From NCBI GenBank assembly GCA_946635125.1, contig CAMPBB010000002.1, forward strand, positions 1 to 15,283: DNA of 15,283 nucleotides, read 5' to 3'. Positions within the stretch are counted from its first letter, which is position 1. Every line of letters starts with the position of its first letter. This DNA comes from an uncultured Clostridia bacterium. Its GTDB lineage: Bacteria; Bacillota; Clostridia; Christensenellales; UBA1242. This document shows, piece after piece, positions 7,384-13,413 of this stretch. Below the pieces are notes generated by a model, which did not search any database, was not told the DNA's origin, and saw only the letters and a program-made list of their open reading frames with translations. The translations under genes were made by a program, and so were the position numbers.

Positions 7384-7707
7384 ATGGCAGGATTTAATGG
7401 ATTTGGTGGTGGAATGCAAATGCAACAACTCATGAAGCAGGCACAAGCCATGCAAGAAAAAATGCAAAGACAAAAAGAAGAGTTGGAGGCAAGTGTTTTT
7501 GATGCTTCTGCTGGGGGCGGAATGGTTGAACTTAAAATGAATGGAAAGCGTGAACTTGTGGCTTTAAAAATAAAACCAGAAGTTGTTGACCCAGATGATA
7601 TTGAGATGCTTGAAGATTTGATTAAGGCAGCAGTTAATGATGCAAATGCTCAAATCAACAAAAAAACAGAAGAAATGATGCCGGGAATTCCTGGGGGGAT
7701 GTTTTAA
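7384..7707 (+). CDS. ybaB: Nucleoid-associated protein, YbaB/EbfC family
   Basis: A 107-residue protein with the family pattern: a glycine-rich start, a long helix beginning MQMQQLMKQAQAMQEKMQ (11-28), the beta segment VFDASAGGGMVELKMNGK, the KIKPEVVDPDDIEMLEDLI segment, a second helix ANAQINKKTEEM, and a Gly/Pro-rich end PGIPGGMF. The family forms tweezer-like dimers that bind DNA. Its exact role is unsettled, but the gene nearly always lies between dnaX and recR, as here. AAGGAG (7369-7374) precedes the ATG by nine bases. The stop codon abuts the recR start codon without a gap. Confidence 0.93.
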   Translation: MAGFNGFGGGMQMQQLMKQAQAMQEKMQRQKEELEASVFDASAGGGMVELKMNGKRELVALKIKPEVVDPDDIEMLEDLIKAAVNDANAQINKKTEEMMPGIPGGMF

Positions 7708-8301
7708 TTGAAAAATTTTATTGAGCCGATTGAAAAACTTGTTGAAGAGTTTTCTTCTCTTCCAGGTGTTGGAAGAAAAACAGCCATGCGTTATGCTTAC
7801 AAAATTATTAACATGGACATGGAAAAGGTTAGTGCTTTTTCGCAAGCCATTTTGGAAGCCAAACAAAGAGTTAAGTTTTGTGAAATATGTGGGAACTGGA
7901 CAGACTCAAATGTTTGTTCAATTTGCTCACATGGGAATCAAAAACTTGTTTGTGTTGTTGCTGAACCAAAAGATGTTTTGTCTATGGAAAAAGTTAAAAA
8001 CTTTGAAGGGACATATCATGTTTTGCATGGACTTTTGGACCCTCTCTCAGGCAAAGGACCAGACGACATAAACATTAAAGGTCTTTTAAAAAGAGTGAAA
8101 GAATATGGTGTGCAGGAAGTTATCATGGCAACAAGCCCAACTGTTGAAGGTGAGGCAACAGCAATGTATGTTGCAAATTTATTAAAACCACTTAATGTGA
8201 AAGTCACAAGAATAGCACAAGGTGTGTCACTTGGAACAGACATTGAATATGTTGATGAAGTAACGCTTTCAAGAGCGATGGAAGATAGAAAAGAACTTTA
8301 A
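7708..8301 (+). CDS. recR: Recombination mediator RecR
   Basis: A 197-residue protein of normal family length (about 198). It has the helix-hairpin-helix SSLPGVGRKTAMRYA (16-30), a zinc module with Cys58, Cys61, Cys70 and Cys73, a Toprim domain from about 80 with VVAEPKDV and SPTVEGEATAMY (143-154), and the C-terminal GVSLGTDIEYVDEVTL. RecR works with RecO and RecF to load RecA at single-strand gaps. The start is a TTG immediately after the ybaB stop. It is supported by the G-rich stretch at 7693-7698 in the end of ybaB and by the N-terminus matching the family without gaps. It is the last gene of the mrnC operon, before a strong terminator. Confidence 0.95.
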   Translation: MKNFIEPIEKLVEEFSSLPGVGRKTAMRYAYKIINMDMEKVSAFSQAILEAKQRVKFCEICGNWTDSNVCSICSHGNQKLVCVVAEPKDVLSMEKVKNFEGTYHVLHGLLDPLSGKGPDDINIKGLLKRVKEYGVQEVIMATSPTVEGEATAMYVANLLKPLNVKVTRIAQGVSLGTDIEYVDEVTLSRAMEDRKEL

Positions 8302-8310
8302 CAAAAAAAC

Positions 8311-8350
8311 AAAAATCAGTAAACAAATTGTGTTTGCTGATTTTTTGTTA
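8311..8350 (+). terminator. Rho-independent terminator of the mrnC-recR operon
   Basis: A 15-bp stem with one wobble pair, AAAAATCAGTAAACA (8311-8325) and TGTTTGCTGATTTTT (8331-8345), with a five-base loop, runs into further T residues. It starts ten bases after the recR stop. Confidence 0.9.
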
Positions 8351-8396
8351 AAAAAAGTTCAATTTTTTGTTAAAAAACACAAAATTTTTGATATTT

Positions 8397-8433
8397 TTCA
8401 CAAAAAAAGTAAAAAAAGCATATAAAAATTTAG
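8397..8433 (+). promoter_or_regulatory. Promoter of the unknown gene at 8450
   Basis: TTCACA (8397-8402), an 18-base spacer and TATAAA (8421-8426) predict a start near 8433. A strong ribosome site, GGAGGGGG (8439-8446), follows. Upstream are two copies of TTTTTTGTTAAAAAA (8341-8355 and 8363-8377). Confidence 0.5.
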
Positions 8434-8449
8434 TTTTTGGAGGGGGAAT

Positions 8450-8926
8450 ATGTTTGATGATGAAAAGCTTGCAGATGAAAAAAGCATTGCAAACATGAAA
8501 CTAAAATATGCTGGGCTAACGGGGAAAAATGTTAAAGTTTTAAGTGAAACAAAGGATGAAGAAATTGGTTTAAAACAAAACCTTTTAAAGGGCATCAAAA
8601 AAACAGATTGCATTTTAAATCACTTAAAAAAGTTTGTGTGTAACGAAGAACTCCAAATCATCGATGAACTTCAAAACATAAATTATTTTGAAATGTCTTT
8701 TCTTGAAAAAGATTTCAATCTTGAAAACTTTTTAAAAACAGAAAATCCAGAAGTTTTAACAATGCCAAATTCTGTTCGTGAAACAAATTTTTTATTGGCA
8801 AAAAATGAGATAGAAAACATAAAGTTATTGTTAAGTGTTTTCAAAAAAGAAGCAGAAGAGCAAAAAGAAAAAATTGAAAAAGTGATTCAAAGAAGACTTG
8901 ATGAAATTAAAAACTATTTTTTATAA
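8450..8926 (+). CDS. Hypothetical protein, helical, no family recognised
   Basis: A 158-residue protein that I do not recognise. It has no signal peptide or membrane segment and is rich in Lys and Glu. The sequence looks mostly helical, with a charged helix or coiled coil at the C-terminal end (about 115-156, KNEIENIKLLLSVFKKEAEE onward). Two cysteines, Cys54 and Cys64, lie ten residues apart in a helical segment. It has its own promoter and a strong Shine-Dalgarno sequence six bases before the ATG. It is closed by a small terminator, so it appears to be a single-gene unit between recR and cca. It looks like a real gene because of these signals and its coding-like codon pattern. Function unknown. 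Confidence 0.75.
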   Translation: MFDDEKLADEKSIANMKLKYAGLTGKNVKVLSETKDEEIGLKQNLLKGIKKTDCILNHLKKFVCNEELQIIDELQNINYFEMSFLEKDFNLENFLKTENPEVLTMPNSVRETNFLLAKNEIENIKLLLSVFKKEAEEQKEKIEKVIQRRLDEIKNYFL

Positions 8927-8967
8927 CAATTTTAATTTTAAAAGATGAAAAATATAAGTTAATTATT

Positions 8968-9006
8968 AAAAAATATTGTGTAAAAAACAATACTTTTTTT
9001 ATTTTT
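8968..9006 (+). terminator. Probable terminator after the 8450 gene
   Basis: A 6-bp stem, TATTGT (8974-8979) with ACAATA (8987-8992) and a seven-base loop, is preceded by a run of A and followed by CTTTTTTTATTTTT. The stem is AT-rich and short, so it may be weak. Confidence 0.55.
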
Positions 9007-9009
9007 ATG

Positions 9010-9025
9010 TGTTATAATAAAAGCA
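9010..9025 (+). promoter_or_regulatory. Extended -10 promoter of cca, leaderless
   Basis: TGT plus a perfect TATAAT (9013-9018) forms an extended -10 element. It ends six bases before the ATG at 9025, which places +1 on the start codon. No convincing -35 and no Shine-Dalgarno sequence are present. Confidence 0.6.
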
Positions 9026-10323
9026 TGAAAAACATTGAATTACCAAAATCACTTATTGAACTTAGTGATATTTTTAAACAAAATGGGAAAAAACTTTATA
9101 TAGTTGGGGGATATATTCGAAATGCCCTTTTGGGTTTTTGTGAAACAGACATCGACATTTGTGGCGATGTTTTGTGCGATGAAATAAAAAAGATGCTCAA
9201 AAACTCCATTTTTTCGGTTAAACTCATAAACGAAAAGCTTGGAACAATTCACATTAAAAGCAAGGTTAGTGAAGAAGAGTTTGAATATAGCCCATTTAGG
9301 CAAGAAAAATATGAAGCAGGTGGCTTTCATTCTCCAACAAGCATAAAGTTTATTAAAGACATAAAAACAGATTGTTTAAGAAGAGATTTCACTTGCAATG
9401 CAATTTATTATGACATTCAAGAACAAAAAATTTTGGATTTTTGCTCTGGGGTTCAAGATGTTTTGGAGCATCGCATAAAAACGGTTAATGTGCCACAAAA
9501 AACTTTTGATGATGATGGGCTTAGAATTCTTCGAATGGTTAGGCTTTCTTGTGAACTTGACTTTAACATTGATGAGAACACTTTTTTGGTTGCAAAAGAG
9601 AAAATATCATGGCTAAAAGACATAAAAGAAGAGCGTTTCAACAAAGAAATTATTTCAATTTTGTTTTCTGACTTTAAATATGATGCCATCAAAAATCCAT
9701 ATGGACCAAAAAAAGGATTCGACCTTTTAAACAAACTTGGTGCATGGGGCTATATTTTTAGAGAAATAAGTTTTAACATTGGCGTAGATGAAGTTAACAA
9801 AAGGCTTCAAAATCCTTGGTTTAATGTTAACGAAGTTATTCCAAGCGTTCACAGGCTTTCAGTTTTTGTTTTTAACATCTTAAAGGCACTAAAACTTGAA
9901 ATAAACGAACAAAACATTGAACAAGTTTTGGGTCAAAACGGACTTATGATAAACAAACAAGAACGAACTCTTCAAAAGAAATTGCTTGTTGCTTTGGATA
10001 AAAGTTTTTCAATAAAAAACGAGGAAATTCCATCATTTATTCAAGAAAATGGAGAAATAATTTCAAGGCTTTTAGACCTTTTGAGATTGTTTGGAATTGG
10101 TGAGAACATTAGAACAAGTTTTAAGCTCTTTAAACAAGATGGTGTTCCAATGGAAATAAAAGACTTAAAAGTTAATGGTTACGACATTATGAAAAATTTT
10201 CCAAACATCGAAAAAAGGGATTATGCAAAAATATTTAATGATATTCTTAAAGAGTGTTTGCTTATTCCAGAGATGAACACAAAAGAGAATTTGTTAAACT
10301 TTATTAGGAGAAAATATATATGA
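9025..10323 (+). CDS. cca: CCA tRNA nucleotidyltransferase / poly(A) polymerase family (class II)
   Basis: A 432-residue enzyme expected to add or repair the 3' CCA end of tRNAs. Motifs run in family order: KLYIVGGYIRNALLG (23-37) for nucleotide phosphate binding, the catalytic TDIDICGD with Asp42 and Asp44, LRRDFTCNAIYY (118-129), and DDDGLRILRMVR (162-173), where EDPLRILR is more common. ERFNKEI follows in the neck region. Residues beyond about 210 form the less conserved helical body. An upstream in-frame ATG at 9007 would add six residues, but it lies before the TATAAT box, so transcripts from that promoter cannot include it, and residue 1 at 9025 fits the family N-terminus. Whether it adds full CCA, only A, or only CC cannot be told here. 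The stop overlaps the rmuC start (ATGA). Confidence 0.9.
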   Translation: MKNIELPKSLIELSDIFKQNGKKLYIVGGYIRNALLGFCETDIDICGDVLCDEIKKMLKNSIFSVKLINEKLGTIHIKSKVSEEEFEYSPFRQEKYEAGGFHSPTSIKFIKDIKTDCLRRDFTCNAIYYDIQEQKILDFCSGVQDVLEHRIKTVNVPQKTFDDDGLRILRMVRLSCELDFNIDENTFLVAKEKISWLKDIKEERFNKEIISILFSDFKYDAIKNPYGPKKGFDLLNKLGAWGYIFREISFNIGVDEVNKRLQNPWFNVNEVIPSVHRLSVFVFNILKALKLEINEQNIEQVLGQNGLMINKQERTLQKKLLVALDKSFSIKNEEIPSFIQENGEIISRLLDLLRLFGIGENIRTSFKLFKQDGVPMEIKDLKVNGYDIMKNFPNIEKRDYAKIFNDILKECLLIPEMNTKENLLNFIRRKYI

Positions 10324-11621
10324 TTGAAATAATTTTAGGAGTTGTTTGTGCAGTTTTGATTATCTTTTTAATTGCTCTTGTTGTTGTGATTATAAAGCGA
10401 AAAAACGACATCAATGGTGTCGACTCTGTTGGGCTTTTAAACTCAATAAAACAAGATAACGAAAAAACTGTTATGCAAGTGAAACTAGACAACGAAAGTT
10501 TAATGAAACTCATAAGCGAATCGCAAAAGAGTTTTCAAAAATACATAAAAGACTATAATGATGTAATAAAAAATGGTCTTGCAGAAACTTATGATATGCA
10601 AAGAAAAATGCTTAAAGATGTTGAGGCAAGAATCAATGATGTTTTAAAAAATAACGACACTCATCAAGAAAACTTGAAGAAAAATTTGCAAGAAAGCATT
10701 GAAAAACTTCAAACAAGCAATGAGAAAAAACTTGAAGAGATGAGATTAACTGTTGATGAAAAACTTCAAAGCACACTTGAAAAACGAATTAACACAAGTT
10801 TCACACAAGTTAGTGAAAGACTTCAAGAGGTATACAAAGGTCTTGGTGAAATGAAAACCCTTGCTGGTGATGTGGGTGACCTTAAAAAGGTTTTAAGCAA
10901 TGTTAAAACAAGAGGAACCTGGGGGGAAGTTCAACTTGGAAATCTTTTGGAGCAAATGCTTTCAAGTGAACAATTTATGGCTCAGGTAATGCTTGACAAA
11001 AACAGCACAGAAAGAGTTGACTTTGTTGTTGTTATGCCAGGGAAAGACGATAAAAATGTTTTCCTTCCAATAGACTCAAAATATCCAATTGAAAGTTATC
11101 AAAGGCTTGTTGAAAGCAGTGAAAAAGGTGATGCATCTGGGGTTGAGTCAAACGCAAAAGAACTTGAAAAAACAATCAAGGCATACGCCAAAGACATCAG
11201 CCAAAAATATATTAAAGTTCCAACAACAACTGATTTTGCAATTATGTATTTACCCATCGAAGGGCTTTATGCCGAAGTTATTAAGAACACAACTCTTGTT
11301 CAAACCCTTCAAAGAGATTTTAGGATTATGATTTGTGGACCAACAACATTGGCAGCACTGTTAAACAGCCTTCAAATGGGATTTAGAACGCTTGCAATTG
11401 AAAAGCGTTCAAGTGAAGTTTGGGCACTTCTCTCACTTTTCAAAACAGAATTTTCAAAATTTTATGACCTTTTGTTGAAGACTCAAAAGAAACTTCAAGA
11501 AGCAAGCAACACAATTGATGATGCAACAAAGAAAACTCAAACTATTGAGAAAAAGTTAAGAAAAGTAGACTCGATAGAGCCAGCAGAGCCCCAAATCGAC
11601 ATAGGTTTTGATGATGATTAG
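10320..11621 (+). CDS. rmuC: RmuC-family protein, membrane-anchored predicted nuclease
   Basis: A 433-residue protein. Residues 3-26 form a single N-terminal membrane helix with KRK after it. Residues 40-195 are a long coiled coil rich in Lys, Glu and Gln. The RmuC domain begins at KTRGTWGEVQLGNLLEQML (196-214), continues through VDFVVVMPG and LPIDSKYPIESYQRL (249-263), where Asp252 and Lys254 fit a PD-(D/E)xK-like site, then IMICGPTTLAALLNSLQMGF. A second coiled coil and a short acidic tail follow. RmuC limits recombination at inverted repeats and is proposed to act as a nuclease. AGGAG (10306-10310) lies in the end of cca, and the two genes overlap by four bases. The stop codon overlaps the stop of a small gene on the opposite strand. 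Confidence 0.93.
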   Translation: MIEIILGVVCAVLIIFLIALVVVIIKRKNDINGVDSVGLLNSIKQDNEKTVMQVKLDNESLMKLISESQKSFQKYIKDYNDVIKNGLAETYDMQRKMLKDVEARINDVLKNNDTHQENLKKNLQESIEKLQTSNEKKLEEMRLTVDEKLQSTLEKRINTSFTQVSERLQEVYKGLGEMKTLAGDVGDLKKVLSNVKTRGTWGEVQLGNLLEQMLSSEQFMAQVMLDKNSTERVDFVVVMPGKDDKNVFLPIDSKYPIESYQRLVESSEKGDASGVESNAKELEKTIKAYAKDISQKYIKVPTTTDFAIMYLPIEGLYAEVIKNTTLVQTLQRDFRIMICGPTTLAALLNSLQMGFRTLAIEKRSSEVWALLSLFKTEFSKFYDLLLKTQKKLQEASNTIDDATKKTQTIEKKLRKVDSIEPAEPQIDIGFDDD

Positions 11622-11746
11622 TCAAAACTGGGAAAGCTGTTTTGACAGCAATTAAACTCATAAATATATTTTTTGCATGGGCACTGTGGTTTTTGAACTT
11701 TTTGACCGCATCCGCAATCTTTATAATTATTACATAAATTACACAT
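11618..11746 (-). CDS. Small cysteine-rich protein (42 residues, 8 Cys)
   Basis: The minus strand encodes 42 residues beginning MCNLCNNYKDCGCG. Cysteines are at 2, 5, 11, 13, 22, 24, 33 and 34, giving CxxC, two CxC and one CC. AAGGAG (minus strand, 11754-11759) sits seven bases before the ATG, an ideal ribosome site. A promoter with TTGCAC and TATATA at 17-base spacing lies upstream, and a hairpin opens the transcript. Convergent with rmuC, it overlaps that stop by four bases. Eight cysteines in 42 codons would be improbable for noncoding AT-rich DNA. The spacing suggests metal binding (metallothionein-like or a zinc ribbon fragment), a spore-coat-like peptide, or a precursor peptide, but no maturation enzyme is nearby. 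I know no family for it. Confidence 0.65.
   Translation of the reverse strand: MCNLCNNYKDCGCGQKVQKPQCPCKKYIYEFNCCQNSFPSFD
11621..11646. repeat. Inverted repeat spanning the rmuC stop and the end of the cysteine-rich gene
   Basis: GTCAAAAC (11621-11628) and GTTTTGAC (11639-11646) form a perfect 8-bp stem with a ten-base loop. It lies between two convergent genes. No immediate T run follows on either strand, so ordinary intrinsic termination is uncertain. Confidence 0.5.
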
Positions 11747-11761
11747 AAATTTTCTCCTTAA

Positions 11762-11785
11762 ACATAACCCCAAAAAAGGTTATGT
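11762..11785 (-). promoter_or_regulatory. 5' stem-loop in the leader of the cysteine-rich gene
   Basis: ACATAACC (11762-11769) and GGTTATGT (11778-11785) form an 8-bp stem with an eight-base loop. The predicted minus-strand transcription start (about 11787) lies one or two bases ahead of the stem. The ribosome site starts a few bases after it. It could protect the mRNA 5' end or gate translation. Confidence 0.5.
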
Positions 11786-11786
11786 A

Positions 11787-11822
11787 AGAAGTTTATATAT
11801 GGCAGTTTATGTTTGAGTGCAA
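11787..11822 (-). promoter_or_regulatory. Promoter of the cysteine-rich gene
   Basis: On the minus strand TTGCAC (11817-11822), a 17-base spacer and TATATA (11794-11799) predict a start near 11787. This promoter is divergent from the one at 11862-11890, with an AT-rich stretch between them. Confidence 0.6.
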
Positions 11823-11861
11823 AAAATTGTTAATAAAAAATTAAAAAAACTGTTATTTTGT

Positions 11862-11897
11862 TTGCCAAAAATGAACAAAACATATATAATAAAAACA
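11862..11897 (+). promoter_or_regulatory. Promoter of the three-gene accessory operon
   Basis: TTGCCA (11862-11867), a 17-base spacer and a perfect TATAAT (11885-11890) predict a start near 11897, just before AGGAG (11901-11905). Confidence 0.75.
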
Positions 11898-11910
11898 AAT
11901 AGGAGTTGTT

Positions 11911-12363
11911 ATGGGGTATTTTGATGCTATTGACAGCAAGATAGACAAAATACAGGAAGCAGGCGAAATTGAACGCTTTGCGGGAAATGCTTTCTGGTTT
12001 AGTATTGGGTCTTTGGGAGTGTTTTTGCATGCAGTGATTTTTATGATTGTTTTTTGGACTCAGTTTGATTCATTAAACAGTTTGCTGTTTGGAAGTGGAG
12101 CAAGCCTTGCAGGCGGACTTGGCGGACAAACTGGACTTATTGTTGTTATTGCTTTAATTACGATATTTGTGCTAGGGATAGGTTTAAGTGTTGTTGGGCT
12201 TGCGTTTTGCATAAAGGCACACAAAGCGGCATCACTCATAAGAGAAAAAAGTGAACTAAACGGAATGGCAACTTCTTTCAATCTTTTGTGGATTGTTTTA
12301 GATGTGATTTGCATAGCCTTAAACATTGTGCTAATTTCAATGTTTATTGCACCAAACTTATAA
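11911..12363 (+). CDS. Hypothetical integral membrane protein, three helices
   Basis: A 150-residue protein with no family that I recognise. The first 27 residues are polar and helical (DAIDSKIDKIQEAGEIERFAG), followed by hydrophobic segments at about 28-49, 74-100 and 123-146. The loop at 60-72 is rich in Gly and Ser, and the loop at 101-120 is basic and polar. The positive loop suggests that side faces the cytoplasm. No enzymatic motif is visible. It is the first gene of an operon with a consensus promoter and AGGAG five bases before the ATG, and it is followed 12 bases later by a HicB-like gene. It could be a small membrane partner of the downstream soluble proteins, but nothing in the sequence proves this. 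Confidence 0.75.
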   Translation: MGYFDAIDSKIDKIQEAGEIERFAGNAFWFSIGSLGVFLHAVIFMIVFWTQFDSLNSLLFGSGASLAGGLGGQTGLIVVIALITIFVLGIGLSVVGLAFCIKAHKAASLIREKSELNGMATSFNLLWIVLDVICIALNIVLISMFIAPNL

Positions 12364-12375
12364 GAGGAGAAGAAA

Positions 12376-12678
12376 ATGGAACAATTTGTTTTTCCAGCAG
12401 TATTATATAAGGATGCTGAAAATAGGGGTTACACAATAATCTTAAATGATGTTAACATTTGCACAGAGGGAACAAGCGTTGAAGATGCTTTTTTGCGTGC
12501 AAAAGAGTTTTTGGAAGTTTATTGCAGATGTGCAATGGAATATAATGGTGAAATTGAACCAGCAACAAAATTTGAAGATGTTGATGCTGGAAAAAATAAC
12601 ATTGTGTTGCTTGTTGATGCAATTTATGATGGTGATTCTTCTGTTGCTGAACCAAGGTTTTCAATTGATTTAGGCTAA
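12376..12678 (+). CDS. HicB-like protein, partial-RNase-H-fold domain only
   Basis: A 100-residue protein. FPAVLYKDAENRGYTIILNDVNICTEGTSVEDAFLRAKEFL (6-46) follows the HicB pattern of a strand, a short turn, a second strand with the usual PDLPG-type loop, then a Gly-Thr-Ser-x-Glu-Asp-Ala helix. Here the loop is NDVNI, so the typical Pro-Gly is lost. A further strand, NNIVLLVDAIY (74-84), completes the fold. HicB antitoxins neutralise HicA RNases, but no HicA-like gene is adjacent and the C-terminal DNA-binding domain of many HicB proteins is absent, so this is best called an orphan HicB-like protein. GAGGAG (12364-12369) precedes the ATG by six bases. The unknown gene 17 bases downstream is its only close partner besides the membrane protein. 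Confidence 0.75.
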   Translation: MEQFVFPAVLYKDAENRGYTIILNDVNICTEGTSVEDAFLRAKEFLEVYCRCAMEYNGEIEPATKFEDVDAGKNNIVLLVDAIYDGDSSVAEPRFSIDLG

Positions 12679-12695
12679 TAATAGAGGTGACGCAT

Positions 12696-13319
12696 ATGAT
12701 ATCAAAAACATTTACCAATGAGCAAGCAGGCAATCATCTTGGTTATGCGCTCACTTGTGGATATGCTTTTGAAAAGTTTATTTACGGTAAGGGTGTTTAT
12801 GGTAATCGAGTTTCGCTAATGCGAGACAAAAGACCAAGCAACTTGTTTGGTGGTGAAAATGAATTTAAGTCTAGTTCTTTTCATATTATCGAAGGAATCA
12901 AGGCTTTGGAAATTCCTCAAACCATTTTGCTTACACGAAAAAAACTTGAAGAGTTTTTCACAAAAAAAGAAGATATGTTAGACTTTTTGGAAAATTACAA
13001 AACAGATTTCATGTCTGTTGATGACATGGAAAAAGTTGCAACAAACTGGTATAACAATGTTTCAAAAAAACTTCTTGTTAGCAAGGTTTTGGATTTTTCA
13101 AGGCTTAACAAGTTTTTAATTTCAAACATTATCTTGTATCTTCCGTTGAGTGCTCAACTTGATATTGCAGAATTTAGAAAAAAACAAATTTTAATATTGC
13201 TCACTCAATCAATTATAACAGAAGACTTTGCGCGAACTCAAATTGAACTCATGCCAGCATCACAAGAAAAACTAATTGCACTTAAACAAAAGATTTTAAT
13301 GCAAAAGAATAAATCATAA
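12696..13319 (+). CDS. Hypothetical protein, no family recognised
   Basis: A 207-residue protein without signal peptide or membrane helix. Visible features are an N-terminal region with FTNEQAGNHLGYALTCGYAF (6-25) and a Gly/Tyr-rich segment KFIYGKGVYGNR (27-38), then a mostly helical body rich in Lys, Glu and Leu, with a hydrophobic helix NKFLISNIILYLPLS (138-152) and a basic tail. I do not recognise a domain. The frame opens at a GTG (12687), but AGAGGTGA (12683-12690) sits five bases before the ATG at 12696, so that start is preferred. No promoter is visible in the 17-base gap after the HicB-like gene, so the two are almost certainly co-transcribed. If the HicB-like protein is an antitoxin, this would be the candidate partner, but its sequence does not resemble HicA. 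Confidence 0.75.
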   Translation: MISKTFTNEQAGNHLGYALTCGYAFEKFIYGKGVYGNRVSLMRDKRPSNLFGGENEFKSSSFHIIEGIKALEIPQTILLTRKKLEEFFTKKEDMLDFLENYKTDFMSVDDMEKVATNWYNNVSKKLLVSKVLDFSRLNKFLISNIILYLPLSAQLDIAEFRKKQILILLTQSIITEDFARTQIELMPASQEKLIALKQKILMQKNKS

Positions 13320-13325
13320 AAACGG

Positions 13326-13357
13326 AAAGGCTAGGGAAATGCTCCTGCCTTTTTTTG
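13326..13357 (+). terminator. Rho-independent terminator of the accessory operon
   Basis: AAAGGC (13326-13331) pairs with GCCTTT (13347-13352), extended by AGG/CCT with one bulged T, and runs into a T tract to 13357. Confidence 0.8.
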
Positions 13358-13413
13358 TTTGTTTTTCACATAAAAAAGAACTTAACGCAAACAATAATAA
13401 AAAGAGGGAAAAA

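Noticed and set aside
7721..8071. Plus-strand open frame of 116 codons overlapping recR
   Set aside because: It lies wholly inside recR in another frame and has no independent signals or recognisable sequence.
9007..9024. Longer cca start at the ATG at 9007
   Set aside because: It lies upstream of a perfect extended -10 box (9010-9018), has no Shine-Dalgarno sequence and adds residues not expected in the family; the ATG at 9025 is used.
4629..10323. Mycoplasma-type genetic code (UGA as Trp), suggested by the AT-rich sequence
   Set aside because: UGA ends mrnC, rlmB and cca at family-expected lengths, and Trp residues use UGG.
12687..12695. GTG start at 12687 for the 207-residue protein
   Set aside because: The GTG is part of the Shine-Dalgarno sequence that serves the ATG at 12696.
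12376..13319. Classic HicAB toxin-antitoxin pair
   Set aside because: No 60-90-residue HicA-like gene with the conserved His is adjacent, and the downstream protein does not resemble HicA.
13339..13413. N-terminal extension of the VanW protein from 13339
   Set aside because: It would begin inside a terminator hairpin, and the ATG at 13414 has a ribosome site and starts a typical signal peptide.
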